This document shows, one piece after another, positions 17,087 through 27,648 of a stretch of DNA of 64,000 nucleotides. Within the stretch, counting starts at the first letter, position 1. Each line of letters starts with the position of its first letter. The position numbers were made by a program, and so were the translations under genes. This stretch comes from Pseudotabrizicola sediminis. Lineage in GTDB: Bacteria; Pseudomonadota; Alphaproteobacteria; Rhodobacterales; Rhodobacteraceae. The stretch spans positions 1 through 64,000 of the forward strand of contig NZ_RPEM01000014.1 in the NCBI RefSeq assembly GCF_004745575.1, given 5' to 3'. The notes beneath the pieces were generated by a model, which saw only the letters and a program-made list of their open reading frames with translations, was not told where the DNA came from and did no database searches.

Positions 17087-17767
17087 ATGAAAGACACCGG
17101 CCTGATCACCGCCGGCGCCACAGGCGCAGATCCCATCCCCACCGCCCGCAGGCGCGGCTTTGCCCCGGCCCGGCACCCCGCCTACCGCAGCCTTGTCGCC
17201 GGTACGCTGGTCCGCACCCCTGATGGCACCGTGCTGATTGATGATCTGACCCCGGGCGATCTGGTGCTAACCGCCGATCACGGCCCGCGACCTCTGCGCC
17301 GCATTCTGCGCCGTCGTATCGGCGGGCGCGGTGCCGCCGCCCCGGTTCTGATCACGGCAGGCACCTTTGGCACCTGCCGCGATCTGCACCTGTCGCAGGA
17401 TCAGCGCATTGTGCTGTCAGACCCGCGCGCCACCGCCCTTGTCGGTGCCGCACAAGTGCTGGCCGAAGCGCGCCATCTGCTGAACGGCACCACGGTCCGG
17501 CTGTCCCCCTGCGCGGGGGTCGATTACATCCAGCTGGTGTTTGACCGGGCCGTGCTGATCTTTGCCGAAGATATGCTGATTGAAACCGCCTCTGCCGACA
17601 CCCATCCGATGGGTCCGGCACTGCGCCCCATAGCCAGCGCGTCCGATCTGGCAGCCATGATGCAGGCGCTGATCCGCCCGCCCGCGCCGCCTGCCCTCAT
17701 CCCGGCAGGCAGCCCCTTGGCCGCCCCCGGGGTCAGATCTGCGGCCGCAAAGCCGCAAACCCCCTAA
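17087..17767 (+). CDS. Hint-domain protein lacking the canonical N-terminal cysteine
   Basis: This 226-aa protein has a Hint (hedgehog/intein) fold of the type frequent in Rhodobacterales: AGTLVRTPDG, then IDDLTPGDLVLTADHG, RPLRRILRRR and DLHLSQDQRIVL. In self-processing members the domain opens with a Cys before the AGT turn. Here the corresponding stretch is AYRSLVAGT, without Cys, so autoprocessing is doubtful. The ATG at 17087 lies 7 bases after AGGGGAA and is preferred over 17081. It converges on the DUF1150 gene with a 4-base overlap. Confidence 0.75.
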   Translation: MKDTGLITAGATGADPIPTARRRGFAPARHPAYRSLVAGTLVRTPDGTVLIDDLTPGDLVLTADHGPRPLRRILRRRIGGRGAAAPVLITAGTFGTCRDLHLSQDQRIVLSDPRATALVGAAQVLAEARHLLNGTTVRLSPCAGVDYIQLVFDRAVLIFAEDMLIETASADTHPMGPALRPIASASDLAAMMQALIRPPAPPALIPAGSPLAAPGVRSAAAKPQTP

Positions 17768-17991
17768 TGCGCGCTGACCGGGGCCAGATCGTTCTGCCGT
17801 GCCAGTGAAAACGCCATGCTGCGGTCACGCACCAAAGCCAGCCGCTCGCCATCCGGGCGATGCACCGAATACACCGTCTCGACATCGCCGATCTGCTCAC
17901 GCAGGTCATCCGGCAAATCGGCCACCATAACCGGTCGCACGTAAACGATCGGGCTTTTTGCCTCGGCAACCACTTTGAAAGGACTGTTCAT
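17764..17991 (-). CDS. DUF1150 family protein
   Basis: This 75-aa protein of the small DUF1150 family has the typical YVRPV, LPDDL and YSVHRPDGERLALV segments. It lies 11 bases downstream of the small heat-shock gene on the same strand; this pairing recurs in alphaproteobacteria and suggests a shared stress role. No biochemical function is known to me. Confidence 0.85.
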   Translation of the reverse strand: MNSPFKVVAEAKSPIVYVRPVMVADLPDDLREQIGDVETVYSVHRPDGERLALVRDRSMAFSLARQNDLAPVSAH

Positions 17992-18002
17992 CTATCGTCT
18001 CC

Positions 18003-18416
18003 TTATCCGCGGCCGATACGGATGGTCTGCACCACCGCATCCGGAACCGATCGTTTCAGATCAATGTGCAGCAGGCCATGATCCATGCTGGCCCCTGCCA
18101 CCTCGACACCGTCGGCCAGAACAAAGCTACGCTGAAACGCGCGTGCAGCAATCCCCCGGTGCAGGAACACACGGTCTTGTGTGTCTTCGGGCTGCCGTCC
18201 GCGCACCACCAACTGCCGGTCCTCGACCGTAATGGCCAGGTCATCCTCGCGGAAACCGGCCACCGCCAGCGTGATGCGATAGGCGTTGTCCGCCGTGGCT
18301 TCGATGTTGAACGGCGGATACCCCTCGCCCGAGGCTTTCGCCGTCCGTTCCACCAGCCGTTCCAGCTGCTCGAACCCCAAGAGGAACGGATGTGCGCCAA
18401 AACTCAGTTTCGTCAT
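18003..18416 (-). CDS. Hsp20-family small heat-shock protein (IbpA-like)
   Basis: This 137-aa ATP-independent holdase binds unfolding proteins. The alpha-crystallin domain spans ~30-125, starting PPFNIEATADNAYRITLAVAG, with the ARAFQRSF and VEVAGASMDHGLLHIDL segments of class A IbpA-type proteins. The ATG at 18416 has AAAGGGC upstream; the open frame extends 44 codons more without conserved sequence. It heads a two-gene unit with DUF1150. I see no obvious ROSE-type thermometer in the 296-base upstream gap. Confidence 0.92.
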   Translation of the reverse strand: MTKLSFGAHPFLLGFEQLERLVERTAKASGEGYPPFNIEATADNAYRITLAVAGFREDDLAITVEDRQLVVRGRQPEDTQDRVFLHRGIAARAFQRSFVLADGVEVAGASMDHGLLHIDLKRSVPDAVVQTIRIGRG

Positions 18417-18712
18417 CTGTCTGATGCCCTTTGCAAAAGCGACATTATGCGGTGCGGGCCCCGTGACAGGCACCCGCATCTGATCAAATATGGGGAAGGC
18501 AACCGCAGGGTGCAAGGGTGCAGCCCCCGGCCCAAACCTGCGGCCCAAGGGCCTGCGCCTGTCGCACCGCGATGCATCCCGGGCCCGGCCTGAAAATCCA
18601 TGCCGCTCCCGCCATTATCTTTGCCGAAAAGCCAAAGACTCCCTATATTCTATCCACAGACAGTGACGCGACTCAGCCCCCCTCCGGCAAGCAAACCCAG
18701 CAAGCGAACATC

Positions 18713-18931
18713 ATGAACGCGCCCAGCGAACTCAACTTCGAAGACATGCTCCGCATCCGGCTGGAAGTGCTTCGGCGTGAACATCGCGATCTGGACGAAG
18801 CGATCCATGCGCTGGAGGCGACGGGCCGCCCCGATCAGCTGACCCTGCGCCGCCTGAAAAAGCAAAAGCTGTCGCTGAAAGACCAGATCGTGAAGATCGA
18901 AGATCAGCTGATCCCCGATATCATCGCCTGA
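18713..18931 (+). CDS. YdcH/DUF465 family protein
   Basis: This 72-aa helical protein has the family layout of two antiparallel helices: LRREHRDLDEAI, then LRRLKKQKLSLKDQIVKIED ending in DQL. Function is unknown. It precedes purEK on the same strand by 96 bases but probably has its own promoter in the preceding 296-base gap. Confidence 0.85.
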   Translation: MNAPSELNFEDMLRIRLEVLRREHRDLDEAIHALEATGRPDQLTLRRLKKQKLSLKDQIVKIEDQLIPDIIA

Positions 18932-19027
18932 TCCGCCCGGCACCTGGCCCCCGACCCTTGCCCCCGCCCGCATCCTGTCGTAATCGCGCCCAAGGCACTT
19001 GGGATCAAGTCACTCGGGGGAATGCGC

Positions 19028-19513
19028 ATGGCCGTTGACGTCGGACTCATCATGGGGTCGCAAAGCGACTGGCCCACGATGAAAGAAGCCGCCCTGATCC
19101 TTGATGAACTGGGCATCCGCTATGAGGCAAAAATCGTCAGCGCCCACCGCACGCCCGACCGGCTTTGGTCCTACGGGCGCGACGCTGCGGGCCGCGGGCT
19201 GAAGGTGATCATCGCAGGCGCAGGCGGTGCCGCCCACCTGCCGGGCATGATGGCCAGCAAAACCCGGGTGCCGGTGATCGGCGTGCCGGTGCAGACCAAG
19301 GCCTTGTCGGGGGTCGACAGCCTCTATTCCATCCTGCAGATGCCCAAGGGCTATCCGGTCGCCACCATGGCCATCGGCGCTGCGGGTGCCGCCAATGCCG
19401 GGCTGATGGCCGCAGGCATCCTCGCCCTGATGGACCCCGCCCTCGCCGAGCGGCTCGACGCCTGGCGCGCCGCCCTGTCGGCGTCCATCCCCGAGGAGCC
19501 GAAGGATGACTGA
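19028..19513 (+). CDS. purE: N5-carboxyaminoimidazole ribonucleotide mutase
   Basis: This 161-aa PurE class I enzyme converts N5-CAIR to CAIR in purine synthesis. It has [10 protein letters not shown] at the N-terminus, SAHRTPDR near 40 and [10 protein letters not shown] near 72, all substrate-loop residues. Of two close ATGs I chose 19028 because the GGGGGA box is then correctly spaced (6-7 bases). The 3' end overlaps purK by 8 bases. Confidence 0.95.
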   Translation: MAVDVGLIMGSQSDWPTMKEAALILDELGIRYEAKIVSAHRTPDRLWSYGRDAAGRGLKVIIAGAGGAAHLPGMMASKTRVPVIGVPVQTKALSGVDSLYSILQMPKGYPVATMAIGAAGAANAGLMAAGILALMDPALAERLDAWRAALSASIPEEPKDD

Positions 19514-20582
19514 ACCGCTGCATCCCGGCGCCACCATCGGCATCCTCGGCGGCGGCCAGCTGGGCCGCATGCTGTCGGTCGCCGCCAGCCGCCTTGGCTT
19601 TCAGTGCCACATCTATGAACCCGGCGCCGCACCCCCCGCAGGCCACGTTGCCGCCCGGGTGACCACCGCGCCCTATGAAGACCTCGCCGCGCTGCGCGCT
19701 TTCGCGCAAAGCGTCGATGTCATCACCTATGAATTCGAGAACGTCCCCACCGCCTCGCTCGACGCGCTGGAGGCGATTTGCCCGATCCGCCCCAACCGCC
19801 GCGCGCTGGCGGTGTCGCAAGAGCGGATTGCCGAGAAGGACTTCCTCACCGGCCTTGGCCTTATCACCGCGCCCTATGCCCGCGTGACCGATCTGGCGTC
19901 GCTACAGGCGGCCATCGCGCAGATCGGCACCCCCGCCATCCTGAAGACCGCCCGTCTGGGCTATGACGGCAAGGGTCAGGCCCGGATCATGACGCCGGAA
20001 GACGCCCCCGCCGCATGGGCCGCGATGAACGGGGCCGAATCGGTGCTGGAAGGCTTCATCGACTTCAGTCACGAGGTCAGCGTGATCGCCGCGCGCGGCC
20101 TCGATGGTTCGGTCGCATGCTACGACCCGGGTGAAAATGTGCACCGCGCGGGCATCCTGCACACCACCACCCTGCCCGCCCGCCTGTCGCCCACCCAGCG
20201 CAGCGACGCGGTGCTGATCGCCGCCCGCATCCTGAACGCGCTGGACTATGTCGGCGTTCTGGGGGTGGAGCTGTTCGTGACGCCGCGCGGCCTGATCGTC
20301 AACGAAATCGCCCCGCGCGTGCACAACTCCGGCCACTGGACCCAGGCCGGCTGCGCGGTCGACCAGTTCGAACAACACATCCGCGCCATCGCAGGCTGGC
20401 CGCTGGGTGACGGGTCACGCTACGCCGATGTGGTGATGGAAAACCTGATCGGCGAAGACGTGGACAAGGTGCCCGCCCTCGCCCGCGAGCGGGCCACCCA
20501 GATCCACCTTTACGGCAAGGCCGAGGTGAAACCCGGCCGCAAGATGGGCCACGTCAACCGCGTGATCAACAGGCTGACCTGA
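19506..20582 (+). CDS. purK: N5-carboxyaminoimidazole ribonucleotide synthase
   Basis: This 358-aa ATP-grasp enzyme makes N5-CAIR from AIR, bicarbonate and ATP, the step before PurE. It has the N-terminal [12 protein letters not shown] motif, ATP-grasp residues around [12 protein letters not shown] and the metal/substrate segment [14 protein letters not shown]. The start lies within the end of purE (AAGGATG), so translation is coupled. Confidence 0.96.
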   Translation: MTEPLHPGATIGILGGGQLGRMLSVAASRLGFQCHIYEPGAAPPAGHVAARVTTAPYEDLAALRAFAQSVDVITYEFENVPTASLDALEAICPIRPNRRALAVSQERIAEKDFLTGLGLITAPYARVTDLASLQAAIAQIGTPAILKTARLGYDGKGQARIMTPEDAPAAWAAMNGAESVLEGFIDFSHEVSVIAARGLDGSVACYDPGENVHRAGILHTTTLPARLSPTQRSDAVLIAARILNALDYVGVLGVELFVTPRGLIVNEIAPRVHNSGHWTQAGCAVDQFEQHIRAIAGWPLGDGSRYADVVMENLIGEDVDKVPALARERATQIHLYGKAEVKPGRKMGHVNRVINRLT

Positions 20583-20740
20583 GCACAGGGAGCCGCCCGA
20601 AGGGGCATCGAGCCCCCGCGGGCGGCATTGCCATGGCGTGGTTCTGACATCGGAGCCCTGCGGATATGGAAGAGCTTCCGGCGGGGATACTCAACAACAG
20701 GAAATAAGCATTTTCTGTCTTTGAAATATCCTGAGGGTTT

Positions 20741-20755
20741 GGGGGCAGAGCCCCC
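20741..20755. repeat. GGGGGC/GCCCCC hairpin between convergent genes
   Basis: GGGGGC and GCCCCC form a 6-bp stem around AGA, just before the stop of the minus-strand DUF4864 gene. No T-run follows on either strand. Similar short G/C hairpins are frequent at gene ends in this group and may separate the purEK and DUF4864 transcripts. Confidence 0.4.
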
Positions 20756-20759
20756 GGGC

Positions 20760-21173
20760 TTACGCCCCCACGCCGACTGACGGCAGCAGTTGCACGCCGT
20801 TGATCTGCCAGCCATCGGGCGTCTCGATCATCTGGTAGTCAAGCAGATGGGTGCGGCCCTGCTGGTCGGTGATCATCACCCTTTGCCACAGGTTCCCCGC
20901 CACCTCTCGCAGGTCAAGCATCTTCACCTCACCGGAGCGGTGAACCATCGGATAGCCCTGGCGAACCATCCTGCCGAAATTGTCCGGCGTGCCGAAAAGG
21001 CCCTTGATGGTCGGGCTGGCAAAGCTGAAGGCCGTGGCGAAATCATCCTGCCCCAGCGCGGACAGCTGGTTGCGGATGGTGTCCCGGATCGGGTCGTCCT
21101 GCGCGGCGGCGGGCAGCGCCAGCAGGCTGGCGGTCAGGAAGGCGGCGGTCAACACGGTGGTGCGCAGGCGCAT
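20760..21173 (-). CDS. DUF4864 domain-containing exported protein
   Basis: This 137-aa protein has a clear Sec signal peptide (hydrophobic core LTAAFLTASLLALP, cleavage near AAAQ) followed by a cystatin/NTF2-like DUF4864 domain with FATAFSFASPTIKGLFGTP and GWQINGVQLLP. It probably acts in the periplasm; no function is known. It lies 97 bases downstream of lysK on the same strand but may be transcribed separately. Confidence 0.82.
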   Translation of the reverse strand: MRLRTTVLTAAFLTASLLALPAAAQDDPIRDTIRNQLSALGQDDFATAFSFASPTIKGLFGTPDNFGRMVRQGYPMVHRSGEVKMLDLREVAGNLWQRVMITDQQGRTHLLDYQMIETPDGWQINGVQLLPSVGVGA

Positions 21174-21270
21174 GGCTTTGGTCCCTTCGCAAATATCCCC
21201 TTGCGAAAGGGTAGACCGGGCACGCGCCCGGTCAATGCCATCAGTCCTCGCCCTGCGTCAGCCTCCGGTG

Positions 21271-22854
21271 TCAGGCGGTTGCAAAATCGCCCGCCAGCCC
21301 CTTGTCGATCAGCGCAATCGACTCGGGCACCCCGTAAAGCGCGATGAAGCCACCAAAGCGCGGGCCGTCCGACGCGCCCAGCAATACCTCATACAGCGCC
21401 TTGAACCAGTCACGCAGCGGCTCGAACCCGTGGTCCTTGCCCACGGCAAAGACCATGGTCTGCAGCGCATCGGCATCAGTGCCGCCGTCCCACGCCGCAA
21501 GGCGCGCGCGCAGATCCTGCATCGCGGCGCGCTCCTGATCATTGGGCAGGCGGAACACCCGGTTGGGTGCGATCTTGTCAGCAAAGTAGCGCACCGCATA
21601 GCCTGCCGCCGCATCCAGATCAGGGTGGGTTTCCGGCGACGCCTCCGGCGCATAGGCCCGGATATAGCCCCACAACCCCTTGGCATCCTTGGCCCCCGCC
21701 ACCGATGCCAGGTTCAGCAGCATCGAGAACGGCACCACCATCTTCGACCCGGGCGGCATACCGCCATGGATGTGCCAGACCGGGTTGTTCACCTGCGCGT
21801 CCGCGTCCTGATCCGCGTAGGCGCGCAGCTGCTGGTGGTATTCATCCACTGCGCGCGGGATCACGTCGAAATGCATCCGCTTCGCCGTCTTGGGCTTTTG
21901 ATACATGAAATACGACAGCGATTCCGTCGCCGCATAGGTCAGCCATTCGTCGATGGTCAGGCCATTGCCCTTCGACTTCGAAATCTTCTGGCCAGACTCG
22001 TCCAAAAACAGCTCATAGCTCATGTGGTTGGGTTTCCGCCCCCCCAGCACTTCGCAGATGCCGTCATAGATCGGCGTGTTGGTGGAATGGTCTTTGCCGT
22101 ACATCTCGAAATCCACCCCCAGCGCCGCCCAGCGCGCGCCGAAATCGGGCTTCCACTGCAGCTTTACGTTGCCGCCCGTCACCGGCAGCGTCCACTCGCG
22201 ACCCGACTCGTCGTCAAAGGTGATTTCGCCGCGCACGGCATCCACATTCTTCATCGGCACATAAAGCACCCGCCCCGTCTCGGGGTGGATTGGCAAAAAC
22301 GCCGAATAGGTCTGCTGCCGCTCTTCGCGCAACGATTTCAGCATGATGGCCATGATCGCATCATAGCGTTCCGCGCACAGGCGCAGCGTGTCGTCAAACC
22401 GGCCCGACTTGTAGAACTCGGTGGCCGAGATGAACTCATACTCGAACCCGAAGGTGTCCAGAAACCGGCGCAGCATGGCGTTGTTATGCGCGCCAAAGCT
22501 GTCGTATTCGCCGTAGGGGTCCGGAACGCTTGTCAGCGGCTTTTGCATGTGGCTCCGCAGCATATCCTGCTGCGGCACGTTTTCCGGCACCTTGCGCATG
22601 CCATCCACATCATCGGAAAAACAGATCAGCCGCGTCGGAATGTCGCTGATCACCTCAAACGCGCGGCGGATCATCGTGGTGCGCGCCACTTCGCCAAAGG
22701 TGCCGATATGCGGCAGGCCCGATGGGCCATAGCCGGTCTCGAACAGCACATAACCCTTTTCGGGGGCCTGTTTTTCATAGCGTTTCAGGATGGCGCGGGC
22801 CTCTTCAAAGGGCCAGGCCTTCGATTTCATCGCCGCATCGCGCAAAGCAGACAT
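21271..22854 (-). CDS. lysK: class I lysyl-tRNA synthetase
   Basis: This 527-aa enzyme charges tRNA-Lys using the class I (Rossmann) fold, the archaeal-type LysRS found in alphaproteobacteria. The HIGH motif is [11 protein letters not shown] near residue 46 and the KMSKS motif is [10 protein letters not shown]. The ATG at 22854 was chosen because AAGGA lies 8 bases upstream; an ATG at 22863 touches that box. It is divergent from the TerB-type gene. Confidence 0.95.
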   Translation of the reverse strand: MSALRDAAMKSKAWPFEEARAILKRYEKQAPEKGYVLFETGYGPSGLPHIGTFGEVARTTMIRRAFEVISDIPTRLICFSDDVDGMRKVPENVPQQDMLRSHMQKPLTSVPDPYGEYDSFGAHNNAMLRRFLDTFGFEYEFISATEFYKSGRFDDTLRLCAERYDAIMAIMLKSLREERQQTYSAFLPIHPETGRVLYVPMKNVDAVRGEITFDDESGREWTLPVTGGNVKLQWKPDFGARWAALGVDFEMYGKDHSTNTPIYDGICEVLGGRKPNHMSYELFLDESGQKISKSKGNGLTIDEWLTYAATESLSYFMYQKPKTAKRMHFDVIPRAVDEYHQQLRAYADQDADAQVNNPVWHIHGGMPPGSKMVVPFSMLLNLASVAGAKDAKGLWGYIRAYAPEASPETHPDLDAAAGYAVRYFADKIAPNRVFRLPNDQERAAMQDLRARLAAWDGGTDADALQTMVFAVGKDHGFEPLRDWFKALYEVLLGASDGPRFGGFIALYGVPESIALIDKGLAGDFATA

Positions 22855-22966
22855 TGCTTTCATCCTTGAACCGCCCCCGCACCCCATGCGCGGGGAAGCC
22901 CTCGTCCTCTATTGCCGGAACCCCGGCGCGTCAATATTGTCGCCCCCAAAGCATAAGGATCACGCC

Positions 22967-23389
22967 ATGCCCAATATCCCCCCGTCTCTGTCTGCACCCG
23001 ATGCGCTGGTGGCCGTGATGGTGGCCGTGTCGGCGGCGGATGAACAGATGCGCACCTCGGAACTGGTGGCGATCCAGCGTATGGTGAACCATATGCCGGT
23101 GTTTACCGGCTATGACAGCGACCGCATCCGCACCGTCAGCCAGACCGTGTTCGACCTGTTCGAGGAAGAAGACGGGCTGGACGCCCTGTTCGGCCTGATC
23201 CGCGATGCGCTGCCGGAACGCTTGCGCGAAACCGCCTATGCTCTGGCCTGCGATGTGGTGGCCGCCGATGGCAAGCTGCCCGATATGGAGCTGCGGATGC
23301 TGGAAGAGGTGCGCGAAGAACTGGCCATCGACCGGCTGCACGCCGCCGCCATTGAATGGGGCGCGCGGGTACGGCATATGAAGCCCTGA
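22967..23389 (+). CDS. TerB-family (tellurite resistance/DjlA-like) helical protein
   Basis: This 140-aa all-helical TerB-fold protein shows the family's paired acidic metal-binding segments, VSAADEQMRTSE and CDVVAADGKLPDMELRMLEEV. No other ter genes are nearby, so a role in tellurite resistance is not implied. AAGGAT lies 6 bases before the ATG. Its stop faces a REP palindrome and then the convergent dacB. Confidence 0.82.
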   Translation: MPNIPPSLSAPDALVAVMVAVSAADEQMRTSELVAIQRMVNHMPVFTGYDSDRIRTVSQTVFDLFEEEDGLDALFGLIRDALPERLRETAYALACDVVAADGKLPDMELRMLEEVREELAIDRLHAAAIEWGARVRHMKP

Positions 23390-23436
23390 CCGCCGCCGCG
23401 CACGCCCACCGGTTTTGCACGGCGCTTCCACCATCC

Positions 23437-23495
23437 GTAGGGCGGGGTTCACCCCGCCTTGCCCGCCAGAAAAGGCGGGGTGAACCCCGCCCTAC
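23437..23495. repeat. REP palindrome A between convergent genes
   Basis: This is a perfect 24-base inverted repeat: GTAGGGCGGGGTTCACCCCG(CCTT) at 23437-23460 and its complement at 23472-23495, with an 11-base loop. Each arm is itself palindromic around GGGGTTCACCCC. It is the same element as at 27455, 27584 and 27875, near the RAYT transposase gene. It lies between TerB and dacB, where it can end both transcripts. Confidence 0.9.
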
Positions 23496-23510
23496 CGCGG
23501 GCGACAGGTG

Positions 23511-25004
23511 TCAGCCATAGGTCTGCGACCAGCGCGACAGCAGCTGCCGTTGCAGGTTGCGTGCCCGCGTGGTCCATGCCGACCCACCCGCCGGGGCCTC
23601 ACGCTCCGACTCCGGCAGGGCATCGCGGCGGGCGGTATCGCCAAGGAATATCGCAAAGATCAGCTCCTTGCCTTGCGGGTTCACGATATGCCCCGACAGG
23701 GCCGAGACAAAATTCAGCGTGCCACTTTTCGCGGTCACCCGAACCGGAGAGTTGGCAATTTCCTTGCCCTTGGCATCACGCAGCCCCAGATCGCGCAACA
23801 AGGGCTGCAACCCCGCATCCGCCCGTCCCGCCAGCCGGATGATCTGCGCCATATCGGCGACGGTGACGCGCGAGGCAGAGCCTAGCCCGGAATGGTCGAC
23901 AAAGCGGCACCCCACGCCATAACGCGCCGCCGCCCAACCCGACATCGCAGCGCCCGACGCCGCAAGATCAACGGCACCTGATGCGCGCAGCCCCACCGCT
24001 TCGGCGGTGATATTGGTGGAAAACCGCAGCATGTCGCGCAGGATCTCGGTCAGCGGTGCGCTGTCCACCCCGGCCAGTTCCTGCCCCGCAGGCTCGGCCT
24101 GCTGCGGCTGCGGGTCGGGCAGGGTGATGCCCTGCGCGCGGGCCAGCGTATGAAACACCTCGCCCACATAAACCGCTGGCCGCCGCACCGGCAGCCAGCG
24201 ACTGCCGCCCTTGCCCAAAGCCCCTGCGGCCACCGTCCATTCCTCTGCCGTGCCCCCGGCATCATAGGTGAACACCGGTGCCTCACGCGCCACCACCTGC
24301 ATCCGCGCCATCTTCACCGCGGGCACAAAGCGGTTGCCGCGCGCATCCATCGCGGTCGCCCAGCCGTCATTGGCCCGCTTCCATTCAAAATGCACCCGGT
24401 TGAAATTCAGGTTCAGCCCGCCGATCGACGGGTTATAGCCCACCTGCACCGGCTGTTCGTCGCTGATGCGCACAACCGGCGGCAAGGCCCGGTCCCAGGT
24501 CAGGAAGCGCCCGGTGACAGATGTCACCCCGCGCGCCGCCAGCGCCGCCGCCAGATCACCCAGCTGATCGGTCTGCAAGGTCGGGTCGCCCGCCCCCGCC
24601 AGCACCAGATCGCCCTGCACCACGCCGTCCACCACCGGCCCCGTCGCCAGCACGCGGGTGCGAAAGCGGAAGTCCGGCCCCAGCTGTGCCAGCGCATACA
24701 GCGCCGTCACCGCCTTGGCCACGCTCGCAGGCGGCATCGGCACCTGCGCCTCGCGCTGTTCCAGCACGGTGCCGGTCTCGGCCTCCATCACCACATAGCT
24801 GGCCACCGCCGCATCGCCAAGCCGGGCACCGGCGATCAGCACCTCAGCCGATGTGGCGGGCAGTCGTGCCGCCGGCACGCCGCGCGGCATCGGACGCACA
24901 GACCGGGCCGGTGCCTCTGCCAGCGCGGGCAAGGCCAGCCAGACAGCCCCACCGCCCAGCACCCCGCCCAGAATCTGCCGCCGTGAAATCATTGCCCGTC
25001 CCAT
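23511..25004 (-). CDS. dacB: D-alanyl-D-alanine carboxypeptidase/endopeptidase, PBP4 type
   Basis: This 497-aa class C penicillin-binding protein trims or cleaves peptidoglycan cross-bridges in the periplasm. It has SVAK (S94-K97) as catalytic motif 1, FSTNITAE (SxN-type) as motif 2 and TAKSGT (KTG variant) as motif 3. The N-terminus MISRRQILGGVLGGG carries a twin-arginine, so Tat export is likely. The ATG at 25004 has GGAG upstream; further upstream codons look non-coding. Confidence 0.93.
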   Translation of the reverse strand: MGRAMISRRQILGGVLGGGAVWLALPALAEAPARSVRPMPRGVPAARLPATSAEVLIAGARLGDAAVASYVVMEAETGTVLEQREAQVPMPPASVAKAVTALYALAQLGPDFRFRTRVLATGPVVDGVVQGDLVLAGAGDPTLQTDQLGDLAAALAARGVTSVTGRFLTWDRALPPVVRISDEQPVQVGYNPSIGGLNLNFNRVHFEWKRANDGWATAMDARGNRFVPAVKMARMQVVAREAPVFTYDAGGTAEEWTVAAGALGKGGSRWLPVRRPAVYVGEVFHTLARAQGITLPDPQPQQAEPAGQELAGVDSAPLTEILRDMLRFSTNITAEAVGLRASGAVDLAASGAAMSGWAAARYGVGCRFVDHSGLGSASRVTVADMAQIIRLAGRADAGLQPLLRDLGLRDAKGKEIANSPVRVTAKSGTLNFVSALSGHIVNPQGKELIFAIFLGDTARRDALPESEREAPAGGSAWTTRARNLQRQLLSRWSQTYG

Positions 25005-25059
25005 ATCCGCTCCGCACACCCTAGGCGATGCGCGCGCCCCCAGGCAACCGCCCGCCCGT

Positions 25060-25668
25060 TCACGTTCCCGCGCCAAAGCGCCAGCCGCCCTGCGCCCGGA
25101 TCTCACTGCTGCTGGCGTCAACCATCGGCAGGTTGATGAAAGCCCAGACCGGCGGCCGCCGCCCGCGCAAGCCTTCCCCCCGGTCCAGCTGCTTGCCGCG
25201 AAACGCCTGTGCCGCCCGGCTCAGCCGTGCCTTCACCCCCGCCCCGGGCCGCGCCAGCACCGCCACCGGCACCACACGCAGAATATCGCGCCAGCGATCC
25301 CAGCGGTGAAACTGCACCAGATTGTCCGCCCCCATCAGCCAGACAAACCGCACCCCCGGATACATCGCCTGCAACCGCACCAGCGTCTCATAGGTAAACC
25401 GCGTGCCCAAGCGCGCCTCCAGATCGGTCACCTTCACCCGCGGGTGCCGCATGATCCCCCGCCCCCGCGCAATCCGGTCCGCCATCGGGGCCGGCTGGCG
25501 TGCCTTCAGCGGGTTGCCCGGGCTCACCAGCCACCACACCTGATCCAGCCCCAGCCGCTTCATCGCCTCGCGCGTGATGTGGGCGTGCCCCTCATGCGCC
25601 GGGTCAAACGACCCGCCCAAGAGCCCCACCACCATCCCGCGCGCAGCTACCGGAAACCCGACCCGCAT
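25060..25668 (-). CDS. nadD: nicotinate-nucleotide adenylyltransferase
   Basis: This 202-aa enzyme adenylates nicotinate mononucleotide to deamido-NAD in NAD synthesis. It has the nucleotidyltransferase motif [11 protein letters not shown] at the N-terminus and the ATP motif [10 protein letters not shown] near the C-terminus. The start at 25668 gives a short leader before GLLGGSF. It lies 55 bases upstream of dacB on the same strand. Genes usually next to nadD (rsfS, proA) are absent here. Confidence 0.94.
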   Translation of the reverse strand: MRVGFPVAARGMVVGLLGGSFDPAHEGHAHITREAMKRLGLDQVWWLVSPGNPLKARQPAPMADRIARGRGIMRHPRVKVTDLEARLGTRFTYETLVRLQAMYPGVRFVWLMGADNLVQFHRWDRWRDILRVVPVAVLARPGAGVKARLSRAAQAFRGKQLDRGEGLRGRRPPVWAFINLPMVDASSSEIRAQGGWRFGAGT

Positions 25669-25793
25669 CCATAGCCCCCCATTCGGCACGCCAAACTGCC
25701 CCTGCCGCGTTGCCCTTGTCCAGCAATATCGCTACATCAGGGGCAATCCAAGCACATGCGCGCAGGCGCCCCCCCCGATACCGGAGAGTACAC

Positions 25794-27449
<1,656 letters not shown>

Positions 27450-27454
27450 ACGTG

Positions 27455-27518
27455 TAGGGCGGGGTTCACCCCGCCTACCCTTCACCACCCGGAGACGGCG
27501 GGGTGAACCCCGCCCTAC
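27455..27518. repeat. REP palindrome B downstream of ettA
   Basis: The two arms GTAGGGCGGGGTTCACCCCG(CC) and its complement ending CCCTAC enclose about 20 unrelated bases. It starts 5 bases after the ettA stop and would fold in the ettA transcript as a stable hairpin, acting as terminator or decay barrier. It is the same family as the elements at 23437, 27584 and 27875. Confidence 0.9.
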
Positions 27519-27583
27519 CCCCTCCACCCCGAACTGCGCCCATGTGGCGTCACGCGTCATGAACCATCCGTCCATGGTCACCC

Positions 27584-27648
27584 GTAGGGCGGGGTTCACC
27601 CCGCCTTTCTTTCGTCCACCCGGGGCGGCGGGGTGAACCCCGCCCTAC
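27584..27648. repeat. REP palindrome C at the 3' end of the RAYT gene
   Basis: Same arms as palindromes A and B with a ~21-base loop. Its right arm ends CGCCCTAC; on the minus strand the TAG inside this GTAGGG is the stop codon of the transposase gene, so the element overlaps the gene end by 4 bases. With palindrome B it forms a pair 65 bases apart, the clustered (BIME-like) arrangement typical around RAYT genes. Confidence 0.9.

Noticed and set aside
20980-22869. Long plus-strand frame of about 629 codons opposite lysK
   Set aside because: It is the antisense of an intact class I LysRS with all motifs; GC-rich codon bias leaves the opposite strand open, and the translation is His/Arg-rich without a domain.
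22967-23389. Part of a tellurite resistance operon
   Set aside because: Only one TerB-fold gene is present and no terC, terD or terE; such single genes are widespread.
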